64,000 nucleotides of DNA, from NCBI RefSeq assembly GCF_009905545.1, contig NZ_JAAALB010000003.1, forward strand, positions 1 through 64,000, in the 5' to 3' direction. Source of the DNA: Cellulophaga sp. BC115SP. GTDB taxonomy: Bacteria > Bacteroidota > Bacteroidia > Cytophagales > Spirosomataceae. Shown here piece by piece: positions 45,446 through 54,957 of this stretch; position 1 is the first letter of the stretch; each line of letters opens with the position of its first letter. The notes beneath the pieces are model-generated. The model was not told the DNA's origin and searched no databases. It saw only the letters and a program-made list of their open reading frames with translations. The translations under genes and the position numbers were made by a program.

Positions 45446-47845
45446 TTAGTTTCTAAGCGGTTTTCCTCCATTAAGAAGGCTTTGGATGCGCTCCAAGGTC
45501 TTACGCTCGCCTGAAAGTGATAAAAAAGCCTCACGCTCAAGATCAAGAAGGTATTGCTCCGTTACATTTTGTGGATAACTCAAGTCTCCTCCGCAAATAG
45601 CATAAGCCAATTTGTTGGCAATCTTGGCATCGTGTTCAGAGATATATTTACCCATCAACATTGAGGTAATACCTGCTTTAAACAACGCAATACCAGCTTT
45701 TCCTTGAACTCTGATGTCGTTACGTTGTTTAGGTTGGGTATAACCCGCTTCTGCTAACTCTATGGCAGCTTGTTTGGCATCGGCTATCAAACGACTGCGA
45801 TTGAGTACAACCTCGTCGCCACGACGGAAGTAGTTCATGTCAAATGCTTCATAACCCGAAGTACTTACTTTGGCTGTCGCAATGTTCATGAAGGCTGATT
45901 GCAAAATATTGAGCTCTGGGTCACCAGCTTTGTAGAGGTCAGAACAGCGTAGTGCCATTTCTTTGGTACCGCCACCCGCAGGAATCAAACCAACACCCAC
46001 TTCTACAAGACCAATATAAGTTTCGGCTGCTGCTACCACACGGTCAGCGTGTAAGGTAATTTCGCAACCACCACCAAGTGCAAGCGTATGAGGTGCGACT
46101 ACAACAGGAATCGACGAGTAACGAACGCGCATCATGGTCTGCTGGAATTGCGCAATCATGAGGTTTACTTCGTCAAACTCTTGTTCGACAGCATACATAA
46201 ATAGCATGGCTAAGTTGGCACCCGCCGAAAATGCTTCGGTACTATCGTTACCAATCACCAAACCACGGAAATCTTTTTCTGCTAGATTGATAGCTTTGTG
46301 AACGCCCTCAATAACTCCCGCTCCAAACGTATTCATTTTTGAGCGGAACTCTAAACCAAGAATTCCATCCCCTAAATCATAAATATGACTTTCGCCGTTT
46401 TTCCAAACAATACCATCTGAGAGGTTTTCAAGAATAATAAATGATTCTGTACCAGGAATAAGCTTGTAGCTTTTGCTTGGAATATCGTAGTAAAGACGCT
46501 TACCACCTTCTTTTTTATAGAATGAGTTTACGCCACTTTCAATCATCTCATGAACCCATGAGGCAGGTTCCATGCCTTCGGCTTTCATGAGTTCTAGACC
46601 TTTTTGTAAACCTAAAGCATCCCATGTTTCGAAAATGCCCATTTCCCAACCAAAACCTGCGCAAATGGCAGCATCGATGCGATATAGCTCGTCAGCAATT
46701 TCTGGAATGCGATAAGTAACATATCTAAAACCATCCAAAATGGTTTTGCGATAAAACTCTCCAGCTTTGCCTTTATCTGCTAACAATACAGCAAAACGGT
46801 CTTTTAAAGCTAGAGATTTTGTTTTTTCGAAAACATCGAATTTTACTTTTTGAGAAGGTTCATATTCAAAAGTTTGAAGGTTTAAAGCCAAAATTTCTGA
46901 CTTACCACCAGCACCTTTGATTTTCTTGTAAAACCCTTGACCCGTTTTGTCACCTAGCCATTTGTTTTCCTGAAGTTTTTTAATCATTTCTGGTAAAACA
47001 AAAGCATCTCTTGACTCATCATGCGTGAGTGCCGCATATAGGTTGTTTGAAACGTTAATCGTAGTATCTAAACCGACCAAGTCAGACAAACGGAAAGTTC
47101 CTGATTTAGGACGACCTACGACTACCGAAGTAAGTTTGTCTACTTCCTCAACCGTCAAGCCCATTTCTGCCACTACTTGCATGGTTTTCATCATGCTATA
47201 AACACCAACACGGTTGGCAATAAAGGCAGGGGTATCTTTACACAATACGGTAGTTTTTCCTAAAAATCTATCACCATAGTGCATCAAGAAGTCCACCACA
47301 GTCGAATCCGTCTGCGGTGTTGGAATTACTTCCAATAGCTTCAAATAACGAGGAGGATTAAAGAAGTGCGTACCACAGAAATGCTTTTGGAAATCTTCAG
47401 AGCGACCTTCTGCCATCAAATGAATCGGAATACCCGACGTATTTGAGGTAATCAGCGTGCCTGGTTTACGAAGAGCATCTACTTTTTCGAAAAGACTCTT
47501 TTTAATGGCTAAGTTTTCTACAATGACCTCAATCACCCAATCATAATTCTTGATTTCGGCGAGATTATCATCGAAGTTGCCAAGCTTGACACGGTTAGCA
47601 AATGCCGTAGAATAGAGTGCGGCAGGATTAGCTTTGAGCGTATTCTGAAATGCCTCATTGACAATACGATTACGTACCGCAGGCGATTCTAAAGTAAGAC
47701 CTTTCGCTTTTTCAGCATCGTTGGGTTCACGAGGAACGATGTCTAACAAGAGCACCTCGCATCCAATATTGGCAAAGTGGCAGGCAATACGGCTTCCCAT
47801 GATGCCTGACCCTAACACAGCTACTTTCTTGATTGAACGGTTCAT
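45446..47845 (-). CDS. fadN: 3-hydroxyacyl-CoA dehydrogenase/enoyl-CoA hydratase (FadN type)
   Basis: A 799-residue bifunctional enzyme. The NAD-binding 3-hydroxyacyl-CoA dehydrogenase lies first, with GSGIMG at residues 12-17, the LLDIVPREP loop and the HFFNPPRYLKLLEVIPT motif. The enoyl-CoA hydratase domain lies at the C-terminal half (about 505-700), with LGLEFRSKMNTFGAGV and ALGGGCEITLHADRVVAA. This domain order (dehydrogenase first) is that of FadN rather than E. coli FadB. It carries out two central steps of beta-oxidation. It is upstream of the thiolase. Confidence 0.9.
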   Translation of the reverse strand: MNRSIKKVAVLGSGIMGSRIACHFANIGCEVLLLDIVPREPNDAEKAKGLTLESPAVRNRIVNEAFQNTLKANPAALYSTAFANRVKLGNFDDNLAEIKNYDWVIEVIVENLAIKKSLFEKVDALRKPGTLITSNTSGIPIHLMAEGRSEDFQKHFCGTHFFNPPRYLKLLEVIPTPQTDSTVVDFLMHYGDRFLGKTTVLCKDTPAFIANRVGVYSMMKTMQVVAEMGLTVEEVDKLTSVVVGRPKSGTFRLSDLVGLDTTINVSNNLYAALTHDESRDAFVLPEMIKKLQENKWLGDKTGQGFYKKIKGAGGKSEILALNLQTFEYEPSQKVKFDVFEKTKSLALKDRFAVLLADKGKAGEFYRKTILDGFRYVTYRIPEIADELYRIDAAICAGFGWEMGIFETWDALGLQKGLELMKAEGMEPASWVHEMIESGVNSFYKKEGGKRLYYDIPSKSYKLIPGTESFIILENLSDGIVWKNGESHIYDLGDGILGLEFRSKMNTFGAGVIEGVHKAINLAEKDFRGLVIGNDSTEAFSAGANLAMLFMYAVEQEFDEVNLMIAQFQQTMMRVRYSSIPVVVAPHTLALGGGCEITLHADRVVAAAETYIGLVEVGVGLIPAGGGTKEMALRCSDLYKAGDPELNILQSAFMNIATAKVSTSGYEAFDMNYFRRGDEVVLNRSRLIADAKQAAIELAEAGYTQPKQRNDIRVQGKAGIALFKAGITSMLMGKYISEHDAKIANKLAYAICGGDLSYPQNVTEQYLLDLEREAFLSLSGERKTLERIQSLLNGGKPLRN

Positions 47846-48252
47846 TGTAATATGTTTATGAGATTTTGATTCGATAGGTAAAGTTAAAGAAAAATAAAAT
47901 TGTTATGCAAGCATACTATTTTATTTTTTTCTTTGAATTGTTATATTTTTATAAAAATGGCTTTGAATGGCTCAGAAAATTTCAGGAATTCACTGTGAAA
48001 AATAGAATACAGAAGAGCATAATAGGATATCATCTGACAGTAGCCAGAGAACTTTGTCCCTGTTCTATTTGACTTTATGGATAATTTATAGCGATGATGT
48101 AAAAATATTGTAGAGAATCAAGCATTTGGGCATAGGTTTTGCGACATATTTTGCGGTTGTTATTTTTTGATAGGCCATTCAGAATAAAGCTTCAAAATAC
48201 CTGAGCTAACAGTTATCATTCATCTTTCCCACTTAACCCAAGACTATTGTAT
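47846..48252. other. intergenic region between divergent fadN and GT-C-like genes
   Basis: A 407-base AT-rich gap with no recognisable gene. Both flanking genes point outwards, so their promoters must be here, but no consensus promoter box was found. Confidence 0.5.
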
Positions 48253-49851
48253 ATGAAGTTGAACCTTTTTAGTCGTCTGCTCGATACGCCCAAATTACCC
48301 ATGATTTTATTTGTGGTTTATTTTATTTGTGGGCTTTTGGTTTACAAAGATTATGGTGTTTCGTACGATGAAGGCACAGAGCGTCACATCGGGATTATGA
48401 ATATTATTCACGTAGCTCGGCAATTGGCACCAGGTATGGCTTCGAAGGTGATTCCACCTGATTTGAAAAATGCACCAGACATGGAGCATTATCGAGATAG
48501 AGACCATGGTGCGCTGTTTGCTTTGCCGATGGTGGTATTAGAAAAAGGGTTGGGCATCGACGACGAATTGGGAGTATATCGGCTTTGGCACTTATCGACT
48601 TTTTTGATTTTTGCGCTATCCATTATTTTCTTGTACAAACTTCTTTCTGAAAGATTTCAGAAACAATATATTAGTTTGTTAGGGTGCTTTATCTATGTGT
48701 TTTCGCCACGTTTTTTGGCAGAATCATTCTATAACCCTAAGGATTTACCGCTGTTATCCCTCTTTGTAATTGCAGGCTATTTGGGTTTTAAAATTTTAAA
48801 AGGCGCTAATTACAAGTATGCTATTGGGCTAGGTTTGGTTATGGGATTGGCTACGGCTTTGCGTATTGTAGGCATTTTTCTTCCACTGATTTTTGGAGGA
48901 GCAATAGTCTTAAAACATTTTTTTACACAAGAAAAAGACTTAATCCAAAAACTCAAAATGTTGGCAAGCATGCTTATCGTGTATTTGCTGACTTTTTACA
49001 TTGCTTTCCCTTATTTGTGGACAAACCCCATCGGGCACTTTATTGAGGTATTCGAAAATCTGAGTAAATATCCATTGAATGCGCCAGTATTGTTTGAAGG
49101 TCAATATTATACCGCCCCTGATTTGCCTCGTTATTATGCCTTGGTTTGGATTGTGATTACTACGCCAATTCCTTTTCTTTTGTTGGCATTGATAGGTATT
49201 GTTGTAACCTTAAAACAATGGATAACAGAATATAGGAATCCACTTACGTACATCAATTTATTTTTTCTAGGGCTTTTTGTCGGTCCCATTTTAAGTGTTG
49301 TCGTATTAGATTCGACCTTGTATGATGGTTGGCGTCACTTGTATTTTACTTACGCAGGGTTTGTGTATCTTGCCACATTGGGAATAGTTACGATTGAAGA
49401 CTTTCTGAAGGGATGGAAACCTGCTGTAGCAGGAGGCTTTATCGGTTTGAATGTGTTGGTAGTGGTATATCTACTTGCTTGGATTGTAAAAAATCACCCG
49501 TATCAAAATGTGTATTTTAATGTATTAGCAGGAAATCATGTCGACAAAAAATTTGAGATGGATTATTGGGGTACTTCCTATAAGCAAGCATTAGACTATT
49601 TGAAAATACACAGTCAGAAAGGAGCAAAAGTCAAAATTAATGGAAATATTTGCGCTTCGTATAACTTGGGAAAAAGCGAAAAAGATGCACTAAAATTTGT
49701 GAGTGACATTAACCAAGCAGACTATTTTATTACAGAATATCGTCATTTTAATTTCAATCCTGATTTTTCTGCTTATTTAGTTCCTTCAAAAGAGGTATTC
49801 AACGTAGAAGTAGATGGGAATAAGGTGATTAGTATTTACAGTTTGAAATAA
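48253..49851 (+). CDS. polytopic membrane protein, probable GT-C/GT39-like glycosyltransferase
   Basis: 532 residues from the ATG at 48253; a TTG two codons earlier would open the same frame. About eleven transmembrane helices cover most of the protein. An early loop has the acidic pair VSYDEGTERH after helix 1, like the Asp-Glu of GT-C and dolichyl-phosphate mannosyltransferases. Arg/Tyr-rich stretches are in later loops (YDGWRHLYFTYAGF). The C terminus is a soluble tail. It probably transfers sugar from a lipid carrier, but the acceptor is unknown. A GT2 gene (lipid-linked sugar synthase-like) lies convergent downstream. Confidence 0.65.
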   Translation: MKLNLFSRLLDTPKLPMILFVVYFICGLLVYKDYGVSYDEGTERHIGIMNIIHVARQLAPGMASKVIPPDLKNAPDMEHYRDRDHGALFALPMVVLEKGLGIDDELGVYRLWHLSTFLIFALSIIFLYKLLSERFQKQYISLLGCFIYVFSPRFLAESFYNPKDLPLLSLFVIAGYLGFKILKGANYKYAIGLGLVMGLATALRIVGIFLPLIFGGAIVLKHFFTQEKDLIQKLKMLASMLIVYLLTFYIAFPYLWTNPIGHFIEVFENLSKYPLNAPVLFEGQYYTAPDLPRYYALVWIVITTPIPFLLLALIGIVVTLKQWITEYRNPLTYINLFFLGLFVGPILSVVVLDSTLYDGWRHLYFTYAGFVYLATLGIVTIEDFLKGWKPAVAGGFIGLNVLVVVYLLAWIVKNHPYQNVYFNVLAGNHVDKKFEMDYWGTSYKQALDYLKIHSQKGAKVKINGNICASYNLGKSEKDALKFVSDINQADYFITEYRHFNFNPDFSAYLVPSKEVFNVEVDGNKVISIYSLK

Positions 49852-49870
49852 ACCACCATCAGTATAGCTC

Positions 49871-49972
49871 AAATACATGAGTCGTTCCAAATTTAGTCAT
49901 TATTATTCTAGCAGTAGAGACGCAATGATTGCGTCTTAAGCCGAGTTATATCCAGCATGGTAGTATCAAAAA
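49871..49972. repeat. diverged copy of the 228-393 element
   Basis: In reverse orientation it shares the end ACATGAGTC..CC.AATTTAG and the block AGTAGAGACGCAATGATTGC (49913 onward) with the 228-393 element. 49912-49956 aligns to the reverse complement of 291-335 at most positions. Its far end merges with the terminator at 49968. Left and right ends are degenerate. Confidence 0.5.
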
Positions 49973-50006
49973 AAGCGGTCGAAAATTGTTTTTCGACCGC
50001 TTTTTT
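49968..50006. terminator. bidirectional terminator between the GT-C-like and GT2 genes
   Basis: AAAAAAGCGGTCGAAAA and TTTTCGACCGCTTTTTT form a 17-pair stem with a short loop and T runs on both strands, between convergent genes. Confidence 0.92.
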
Positions 50007-50043
50007 GATGAATAGTGGGAGAATGCCCCAAATGCTTTTCTTA

Positions 50044-50994
50044 TTAAAAATTTACTTTTTCGTAAATGATATATTCTGGTCTGTTTTTGATTTCTTCAAA
50101 CATATTACCCAAATACTCTCCTAAAACACCTATCGTAAGCAATTGAACACCTCCAAAGAAGATAACTGCAATCACCGTTGATGCCCAACCTGGCACTAAG
50201 GTTTCTGGTCTGAAAATAAGTCCTGTAAGAACCCAAATTCCTAAAGCTAAACCTACAATTAGGCTAAGACTTCCTAAGCCCAGAGCAAGTTTGAGAGGTT
50301 TTTTACTAAAATACAACAAACTTGTAGAGGCAAATTTGAGCATTTTAGAAAGAGGATATTTCGTTTCTCCTGCAAATCTTTCTTCACGCACATACATGAT
50401 CGGTACTTGCTTAAAACCAATCCATGAGATGAGCCCTCGGATATATTTGTTCTTTTCTGGAAAAGCTTTGAATGCTTCTATAACATGCCTATCAATTAAT
50501 CTAAAATCACCAGTATCTACAGGTAAAGGAGTATCTGATAGGAAATTGATGGTACGGTAAAACATACGTGCCGTAATTTTTTTGAAGAAGGTTTCTCCTT
50601 TACGTTTCTCCCGCATTCCATACACCACATTGGCATTTTGTTCGAGGTGCATTTTTACCATATCTGGAAACAACTCAGGTGGGTCTTGCAAATCGGCATC
50701 AATAATAATAGCTACATCGCCTGTACAAGCTTGGATCCCTGCGGTTACAGCAGGCTGGTGACCAAAGTTTCGAGAAAAACCAATGATTTTGACGTTGGCA
50801 TCTTTCTGAGCAATTTCTTTCAGAATAGCTAATGTACGATCACGACTGCCATCGTTGATAAAAATGATTTCATAGCCTTTATGCCCAAAAGATTGCATGG
50901 TTTTAGACACTCGCTCATAAGTGTACATAATCACCTGCTCCTCATTAAAACAAGGAATGATAATCGAAACAGTAAGGTTGTAATGTTCAGACAT
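50044..50994 (-). CDS. family 2 glycosyltransferase, polyprenyl-phosphate type
   Basis: A 316-residue GT2 protein. The DXD-like and donor motifs are seen in FINDGSRDRTLAIL, DADLQDPPELFPDM and DTGDFRLIDRHVIEAF. The C-terminal part has two transmembrane helices (LALGLGSLSLIVGLALGIWVL and WASTVIAVIFFGGVQLLTIGVLGEYLGNMFEE). This matches GtrB/DPM1-like enzymes that link a sugar to undecaprenyl phosphate for wall or surface polymer synthesis. The sugar is unknown. It is convergent with a GT-C-like gene, and prmC lies upstream on the same strand after 143 bases. Confidence 0.87.
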   Translation of the reverse strand: MSEHYNLTVSIIIPCFNEEQVIMYTYERVSKTMQSFGHKGYEIIFINDGSRDRTLAILKEIAQKDANVKIIGFSRNFGHQPAVTAGIQACTGDVAIIIDADLQDPPELFPDMVKMHLEQNANVVYGMREKRKGETFFKKITARMFYRTINFLSDTPLPVDTGDFRLIDRHVIEAFKAFPEKNKYIRGLISWIGFKQVPIMYVREERFAGETKYPLSKMLKFASTSLLYFSKKPLKLALGLGSLSLIVGLALGIWVLTGLIFRPETLVPGWASTVIAVIFFGGVQLLTIGVLGEYLGNMFEEIKNRPEYIIYEKVNF

Positions 50995-51137
50995 AAATCT
51001 TTAATGTTCAAGTTGTGTGATAGGTAAAATACAGGGGAATGCTTTCGTTAAAGATGGTATGATATGTTATTAATAAATGTACAATAAAGACGAGAATTAA
51101 TCCATTTGAATAATCAGAAAATGGAAAAATGTTGACG

Positions 51138-51989
51138 CTATTGTTTTTTTCCTTTGATAAATCTTTCTCTGCCAAACATATCCTTGATAATTTCTACCTC
51201 TACAAATCCTTTTTCTTCAAATACTTCGGCAGTTTCTGAGCCTAAGTACTGATTGATTTCTACTATAAAAAAACCATTGTTTACCAAATTCAAAGAGGCA
51301 TAATTGGCAATAGCTTTATAAAAAACCAAAGGATTGTCATTTTCTACAAAAAGGGCTAAATGTGGTTCATAGTCAAGTACATTAGCCTCCATTTCATCTT
51401 TTTCCCGATGTGTCACATAAGGTGGATTGCTTACAATTATATCAAAAAGTTGCTCTGATTTTTCGTATTGATAAGTCAAAATATCCTTCTGAACAAATTG
51501 AACACCTGCTTGGTGGCGTTCATTATTTTGCTTGGCAACGCTCAATGCTTCTTCCGAAATATCATAAGCAATAACAGCGCCATTTTGTATTTCACAAGCA
51601 ATAGTAATGGCAATACATCCTGTCCCTGTACCTAAATCAAGTATAGTAGCTGAGTGCCCTAAACTTTTGGCAAAGGTAATGATAGGTTCGATAAGTTCCT
51701 CAGTTTCGGGTCGAGGAATAAGAGTTGATTTACTAACGTGGAAAAGTCTTCCATAAAAATCACCAACGCCTAGCACATACTGTATTGGCTCGAAGGACTT
51801 GATACGAGCCACAAGTGGGGCAAAATCTGTATTAATGTCTACAGGCTTGTCGACAAGTATGTCTGTTTTTGAAAGACCCACAAGCGTATCAAGCAAAAGA
51901 TAGACCATGCTTTTTGCTTCGTTTTCTGAGTAAACTGCCGTAATTTCGGCTACCAAATCCGCAAATAGTTGCTTGGATGATTGAGTCAT
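51138..51989 (-). CDS. prmC: peptide chain release factor N5-glutamine methyltransferase
   Basis: A 283-residue methyltransferase. The N-terminal helical part has IPRPETEELI, the SAM motif DLGTGTGCIAI starts near residue 118, and the catalytic NPPY is at 188-191 (NPPYVTHREKDEM). It methylates the Gln of the GGQ loop in RF1 and RF2. Length and the RPETE motif mark PrmC rather than PrmB. It is divergent from ribD. Confidence 0.93.
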   Translation of the reverse strand: MTQSSKQLFADLVAEITAVYSENEAKSMVYLLLDTLVGLSKTDILVDKPVDINTDFAPLVARIKSFEPIQYVLGVGDFYGRLFHVSKSTLIPRPETEELIEPIITFAKSLGHSATILDLGTGTGCIAITIACEIQNGAVIAYDISEEALSVAKQNNERHQAGVQFVQKDILTYQYEKSEQLFDIIVSNPPYVTHREKDEMEANVLDYEPHLALFVENDNPLVFYKAIANYASLNLVNNGFFIVEINQYLGSETAEVFEEKGFVEVEIIKDMFGRERFIKGKKQ

Positions 51990-52116
51990 GGAGAATAATA
52001 AATTTTAAGCGATTGGATATAGGTTTTTTACTTTAGATAAAAGCAAAGATGTTTTTTATGTCGTTAGCCTATACGAGCGCTTTTCTTTTCACTGATGAAT
52101 ATACAAAATTACAGAA

Positions 52117-53175
52117 ATGTCGAAGAATAATCATGTTTTGAGCGATACTCAAATAAATGCCTTCATGCAACGTGCCCTTGCCCTTGCCCAATTGGGAGCA
52201 GGAAATGTATCTCCGAACCCCATGGTAGGATGCGTAATTGTACATCAAGGAAAAATAATTGGCGAAGGTTGGCATCAACGCTATGGGCATTGGCATGCTG
52301 AAGTCAATGCGGTAGCAGATGTAAAAGATCAAAGCCTTTTGCCCGAATCCGAAGTGTTTGTGACGCTCGAACCTTGTTCGCATTTTGGTAAAACACCTCC
52401 TTGCGCTGATTTATTGGTCAAACATCAAGTTCGTCGAGTGTATATCTGTAACGATGACCCCAACCCTTTGGTAGCAGGAAAAGGTATTCAGAAATTGAGA
52501 GATGCAGGAATTGAAGTCATATCGGGTGTTTTAGAAGAAAAAGGACGTGTGTTGAATCGCCGCTTTTTTACCTTTTTCGAAAAAAAACGACCTTATATTA
52601 TTCTCAAATGGGCAGAATCGACCGATGGTAAAATAGCCTTACCCAATTTCCAAGCGGTTCAAATTTCCAATGCCTTATCCAGACGATGGACACATCAATT
52701 GCGCTCAGAGGAGGATGCTATTATGGTGGGCACCCGAACGGCACAATATGATAACCCTTCACTGAATACACGTTTTTGGACAGGTAAGAATCCGATAAGA
52801 GTATTGATTGATAAACATTTACAAGTAGTGGAGGATTCGGCTATTTATGCAGGAACAACGCCTACAATTTGCTATAATTCCATTAAGTCAGAACAAAAAG
52901 GGCATATTTCTTATGTCCAAATGGAGGCAGAAAACTCTTGGCTTCTGATGATTTTAGATGATTTATACCAACGAAAAATTCAGTCGGTCATCGTCGAAGG
53001 AGGCACAGCTTTACTACAATCCTGTATCGATGCTGGACTATGGGATGAAGCATATCGCTGGATTAGTCCACAAGCAATAGGAGAGGGCATCATGGCACCA
53101 ACACTAACAGAAGGCTTAATAGATAAAAAAGAAATAGGCGATAATAGTTTGTGGAGGTATTCGATTGAACAATAA
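52117..53175 (+). CDS. ribD: bifunctional riboflavin biosynthesis deaminase/reductase
   Basis: A 352-residue protein with both RibD domains. The deaminase zinc site is His60-Ala-Glu (WHAEVNAVAD), Cys87 and Cys96 in EPCSHFGKTPPCADLL. The reductase part starts near residue 150, with RPYIILKWAESTDGKIA, and continues to IVEGGTALLQS. It performs two steps from the GTP-derived pyrimidine to the riboflavin precursor. No FMN riboswitch was recognised upstream. It is alone, and no other rib gene is in the window. It ends at an imperfect inverted repeat shared with aroE. Confidence 0.94.
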   Translation: MSKNNHVLSDTQINAFMQRALALAQLGAGNVSPNPMVGCVIVHQGKIIGEGWHQRYGHWHAEVNAVADVKDQSLLPESEVFVTLEPCSHFGKTPPCADLLVKHQVRRVYICNDDPNPLVAGKGIQKLRDAGIEVISGVLEEKGRVLNRRFFTFFEKKRPYIILKWAESTDGKIALPNFQAVQISNALSRRWTHQLRSEEDAIMVGTRTAQYDNPSLNTRFWTGKNPIRVLIDKHLQVVEDSAIYAGTTPTICYNSIKSEQKGHISYVQMEAENSWLLMILDDLYQRKIQSVIVEGGTALLQSCIDAGLWDEAYRWISPQAIGEGIMAPTLTEGLIDKKEIGDNSLWRYSIEQ

Positions 53176-53179
53176 AATT

Positions 53180-53261
53180 GATTTCGGATGTGGGATTTTT
53201 GATTTCGGATTGAATTGTATAAAAGTTTAAATCTGAAATCAAAAATTCCCAATCTGAAATC
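53180..53261. repeat. 32-bp imperfect inverted repeat between ribD and aroE
   Basis: Left 53180-53211 (GATTTCGGATGTGGGATTTT..) and right 53230-53261 are reverse complements with a few mismatches around an 18-base loop. Each arm contains two GATTTC(G/A)GAT units. It lies between convergent genes and may serve as their terminator, but it resembles a family of intergenic repeats found in Bacteroidota. Confidence 0.65.
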
Positions 53262-53265
53262 GTAT

Positions 53266-54021
53266 CTAGCTGTTCCAAATCTCCCAAGCTTTTTCGGCTT
53301 GTCCATGTAGCATTTCTAGTCCGAAGTGAACACCACGCACGCCAGCTTCAGTACCTTTTTTCAAAAACAATGTTTCGAGTGGGTTATACACAATATCGTA
53401 TAGTAAATGCTTTCCACTCAATAATTCGTAAGGAATAGCGGGGCAATTCTCTACTTTTGGATACATTCCTAGTGGTGTTGTATTAACAATGAACAAGTGC
53501 TCAGACATTACCTCTGGCGTAAGTTCTTCGTAGGTGATAGTATCGCTTTCTTTGGTACGAGAAACCAATTGTACTTCTAATCCCAAGTCTTCTAAAGCTA
53601 CGATAATGGCTTTGGCTGCGCCACCTTTACCAAGTACTAATGCTTTTTTAGGAGCAATCTCATTGAAAGCATCCCATTTTTCAAGCGTCCATCTAAAGCC
53701 CCAATAGTCGGTATTAAAGCCCTTGATTTTTCCATTCTCCAAAAACTTGATGGTATTTACTGCACCAATTTTACTCGCCGCTGGATCTATTTCATCAAGA
53801 TAGTCCATCACGTTTTGTTTGTGAGGAATCGTCACATTTAACCCTTTTAGTTCACCTGTATGAGACTGAAGTAAGGCTGGAAAATCTTCAATATTTTCTA
53901 GCTCAAATTTCTCATACGCATGTGTCTGAGAAAGACCAATTTTTTCAAATTTCTCTGTAAAATATCCTTTCGAGAACGAATGCCCCAAAGGAAAACCAAT
54001 AAGACCAAATAAATTTTTCAT
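53266..54021 (-). CDS. aroE: shikimate dehydrogenase
   Basis: A 251-residue protein. The N-terminal shikimate-binding segment IGFPLGHSFSKGYF (Ser15, Ser17) and LNVTIPHKQNVMDYLD with catalytic Lys68 are typical of AroE. The NADP-binding part has VLGKGGAAKAIIVAL, and NTDYWGFRWTLEKW lies in between. It reduces 3-dehydroshikimate to shikimate in aromatic amino-acid synthesis. It follows the DedA gene on the same strand, with a terminator between them. Confidence 0.92.
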   Translation of the reverse strand: MKNLFGLIGFPLGHSFSKGYFTEKFEKIGLSQTHAYEKFELENIEDFPALLQSHTGELKGLNVTIPHKQNVMDYLDEIDPAASKIGAVNTIKFLENGKIKGFNTDYWGFRWTLEKWDAFNEIAPKKALVLGKGGAAKAIIVALEDLGLEVQLVSRTKESDTITYEELTPEVMSEHLFIVNTTPLGMYPKVENCPAIPYELLSGKHLLYDIVYNPLETLFLKKGTEAGVRGVHFGLEMLHGQAEKAWEIWNS

Positions 54022-54035
54022 AGCGTAAAAATAAA

Positions 54036-54071
54036 CAAAGAGGCAATAGTACGAAAACTTTTGCCTCTTTG
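54036..54071 (-). terminator. DedA-gene terminator
   Basis: CAAAGAGGCAA and TTGCCTCTTTG form an 11-bp perfect stem with a 14-base loop. On the minus strand it is followed by TTTATTTTTA. It separates the DedA gene from aroE. Confidence 0.8.
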
Positions 54072-54129
54072 ATGAAATAATACTTTATATGATTGATATG
54101 AAGAAAACAAGTGTGCCTTCTTCAACACC

Positions 54130-54780
54130 TTACTTTTGACTAAATTGACTTTTTACAAAACCAATAACCATTGGCAATACTGAAATAGCCACGATACCTA
54201 GTACTACTTTTTCGAAGTTATGTTTTACCCACTCGTTGTTACCCAAGAAGTATCCCAACAAAGTAATAGAAGTTACCCATACAATAGCACCAATTACACA
54301 GAACGTAATGTATTTGCCATATTTCATACTACCTGCACCCGCTACAAATGGCGCTACAGTACGTACGATTGGTACAAAACGAGCCATAATTACAGTTTGA
54401 CCACCATTTTTTTCGTAAAACTCCTCTGTTTTAACAATGTGCTCACGTTTTAAGAAGAGAATTTTATCTTTTGATTTAACGAAGTCACTCAAATATTTCC
54501 CTACAAAATAATTCACATTATCGCCCAAAAGCGCTGCACCAATCAACAATGGAATAACGAAAGTAATATCGATTTTACCACCTGTTGCAGGAGCTGCCAA
54601 TACGCCAATCGCAAATAAAAGCGAATCGCCTGGTAATAAAGGCATAACTACCAAACCCGTTTCGGCAAATACGATTAGGAACAGCAAACCATAAGTAAGT
54701 GTACCGTTGTCGGTGATAAACTGCGTAAGTGCAGTTAAAGGATCTTTGAGAAGTTGTAATACAAATTGAATGATTTCCAT
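54130..54780 (-). CDS. DedA family membrane protein
   Basis: A 216-residue membrane protein of the DedA/SNARE-associated family. It has FAETGLVVMPLLPGDSLLFAIG, LGDNVNYFVGKYL and the conserved RFVPIVRTVAPFVAGAGSM with the arginines typical of the family. Four or five transmembrane segments are present. DedA proteins recycle lipid carriers such as undecaprenyl phosphate or phosphatidylethanolamine. The exact substrate is unknown. Confidence 0.88.
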   Translation of the reverse strand: MEIIQFVLQLLKDPLTALTQFITDNGTLTYGLLFLIVFAETGLVVMPLLPGDSLLFAIGVLAAPATGGKIDITFVIPLLIGAALLGDNVNYFVGKYLSDFVKSKDKILFLKREHIVKTEEFYEKNGGQTVIMARFVPIVRTVAPFVAGAGSMKYGKYITFCVIGAIVWVTSITLLGYFLGNNEWVKHNFEKVVLGIVAISVLPMVIGFVKSQFSQK

Positions 54781-54899
54781 TGTTTGGGAAGATTTACAAT
54801 GTCCAAATGAGGCTTGGAGTAAATAGTGAAAGTAAACTACAAAAGTATAGAAGAGTAACCTTTGTACGGTATGATAGTGAGAATCTTAATCAAAAATTA

Positions 54900-54946
54900 A
54901 AAAAGAATGATTGAGCGAATGTTGTTTTCACCCAATCATTCTTTTT
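54900..54946 (-). terminator. comA terminator
   Basis: AAAAGAATGATTG and CAATCATTCTTTT form a 13-bp perfect stem, with A/T runs at both feet. It comes about 12 bases after the comA stop. Confidence 0.85.
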
Positions 54947-54957
54947 AGAAATACTAA

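Noticed and set aside
52000-52116. FMN riboswitch upstream of ribD
   Set aside because: The interval between prmC and ribD is too short and shows none of the conserved RFN element.
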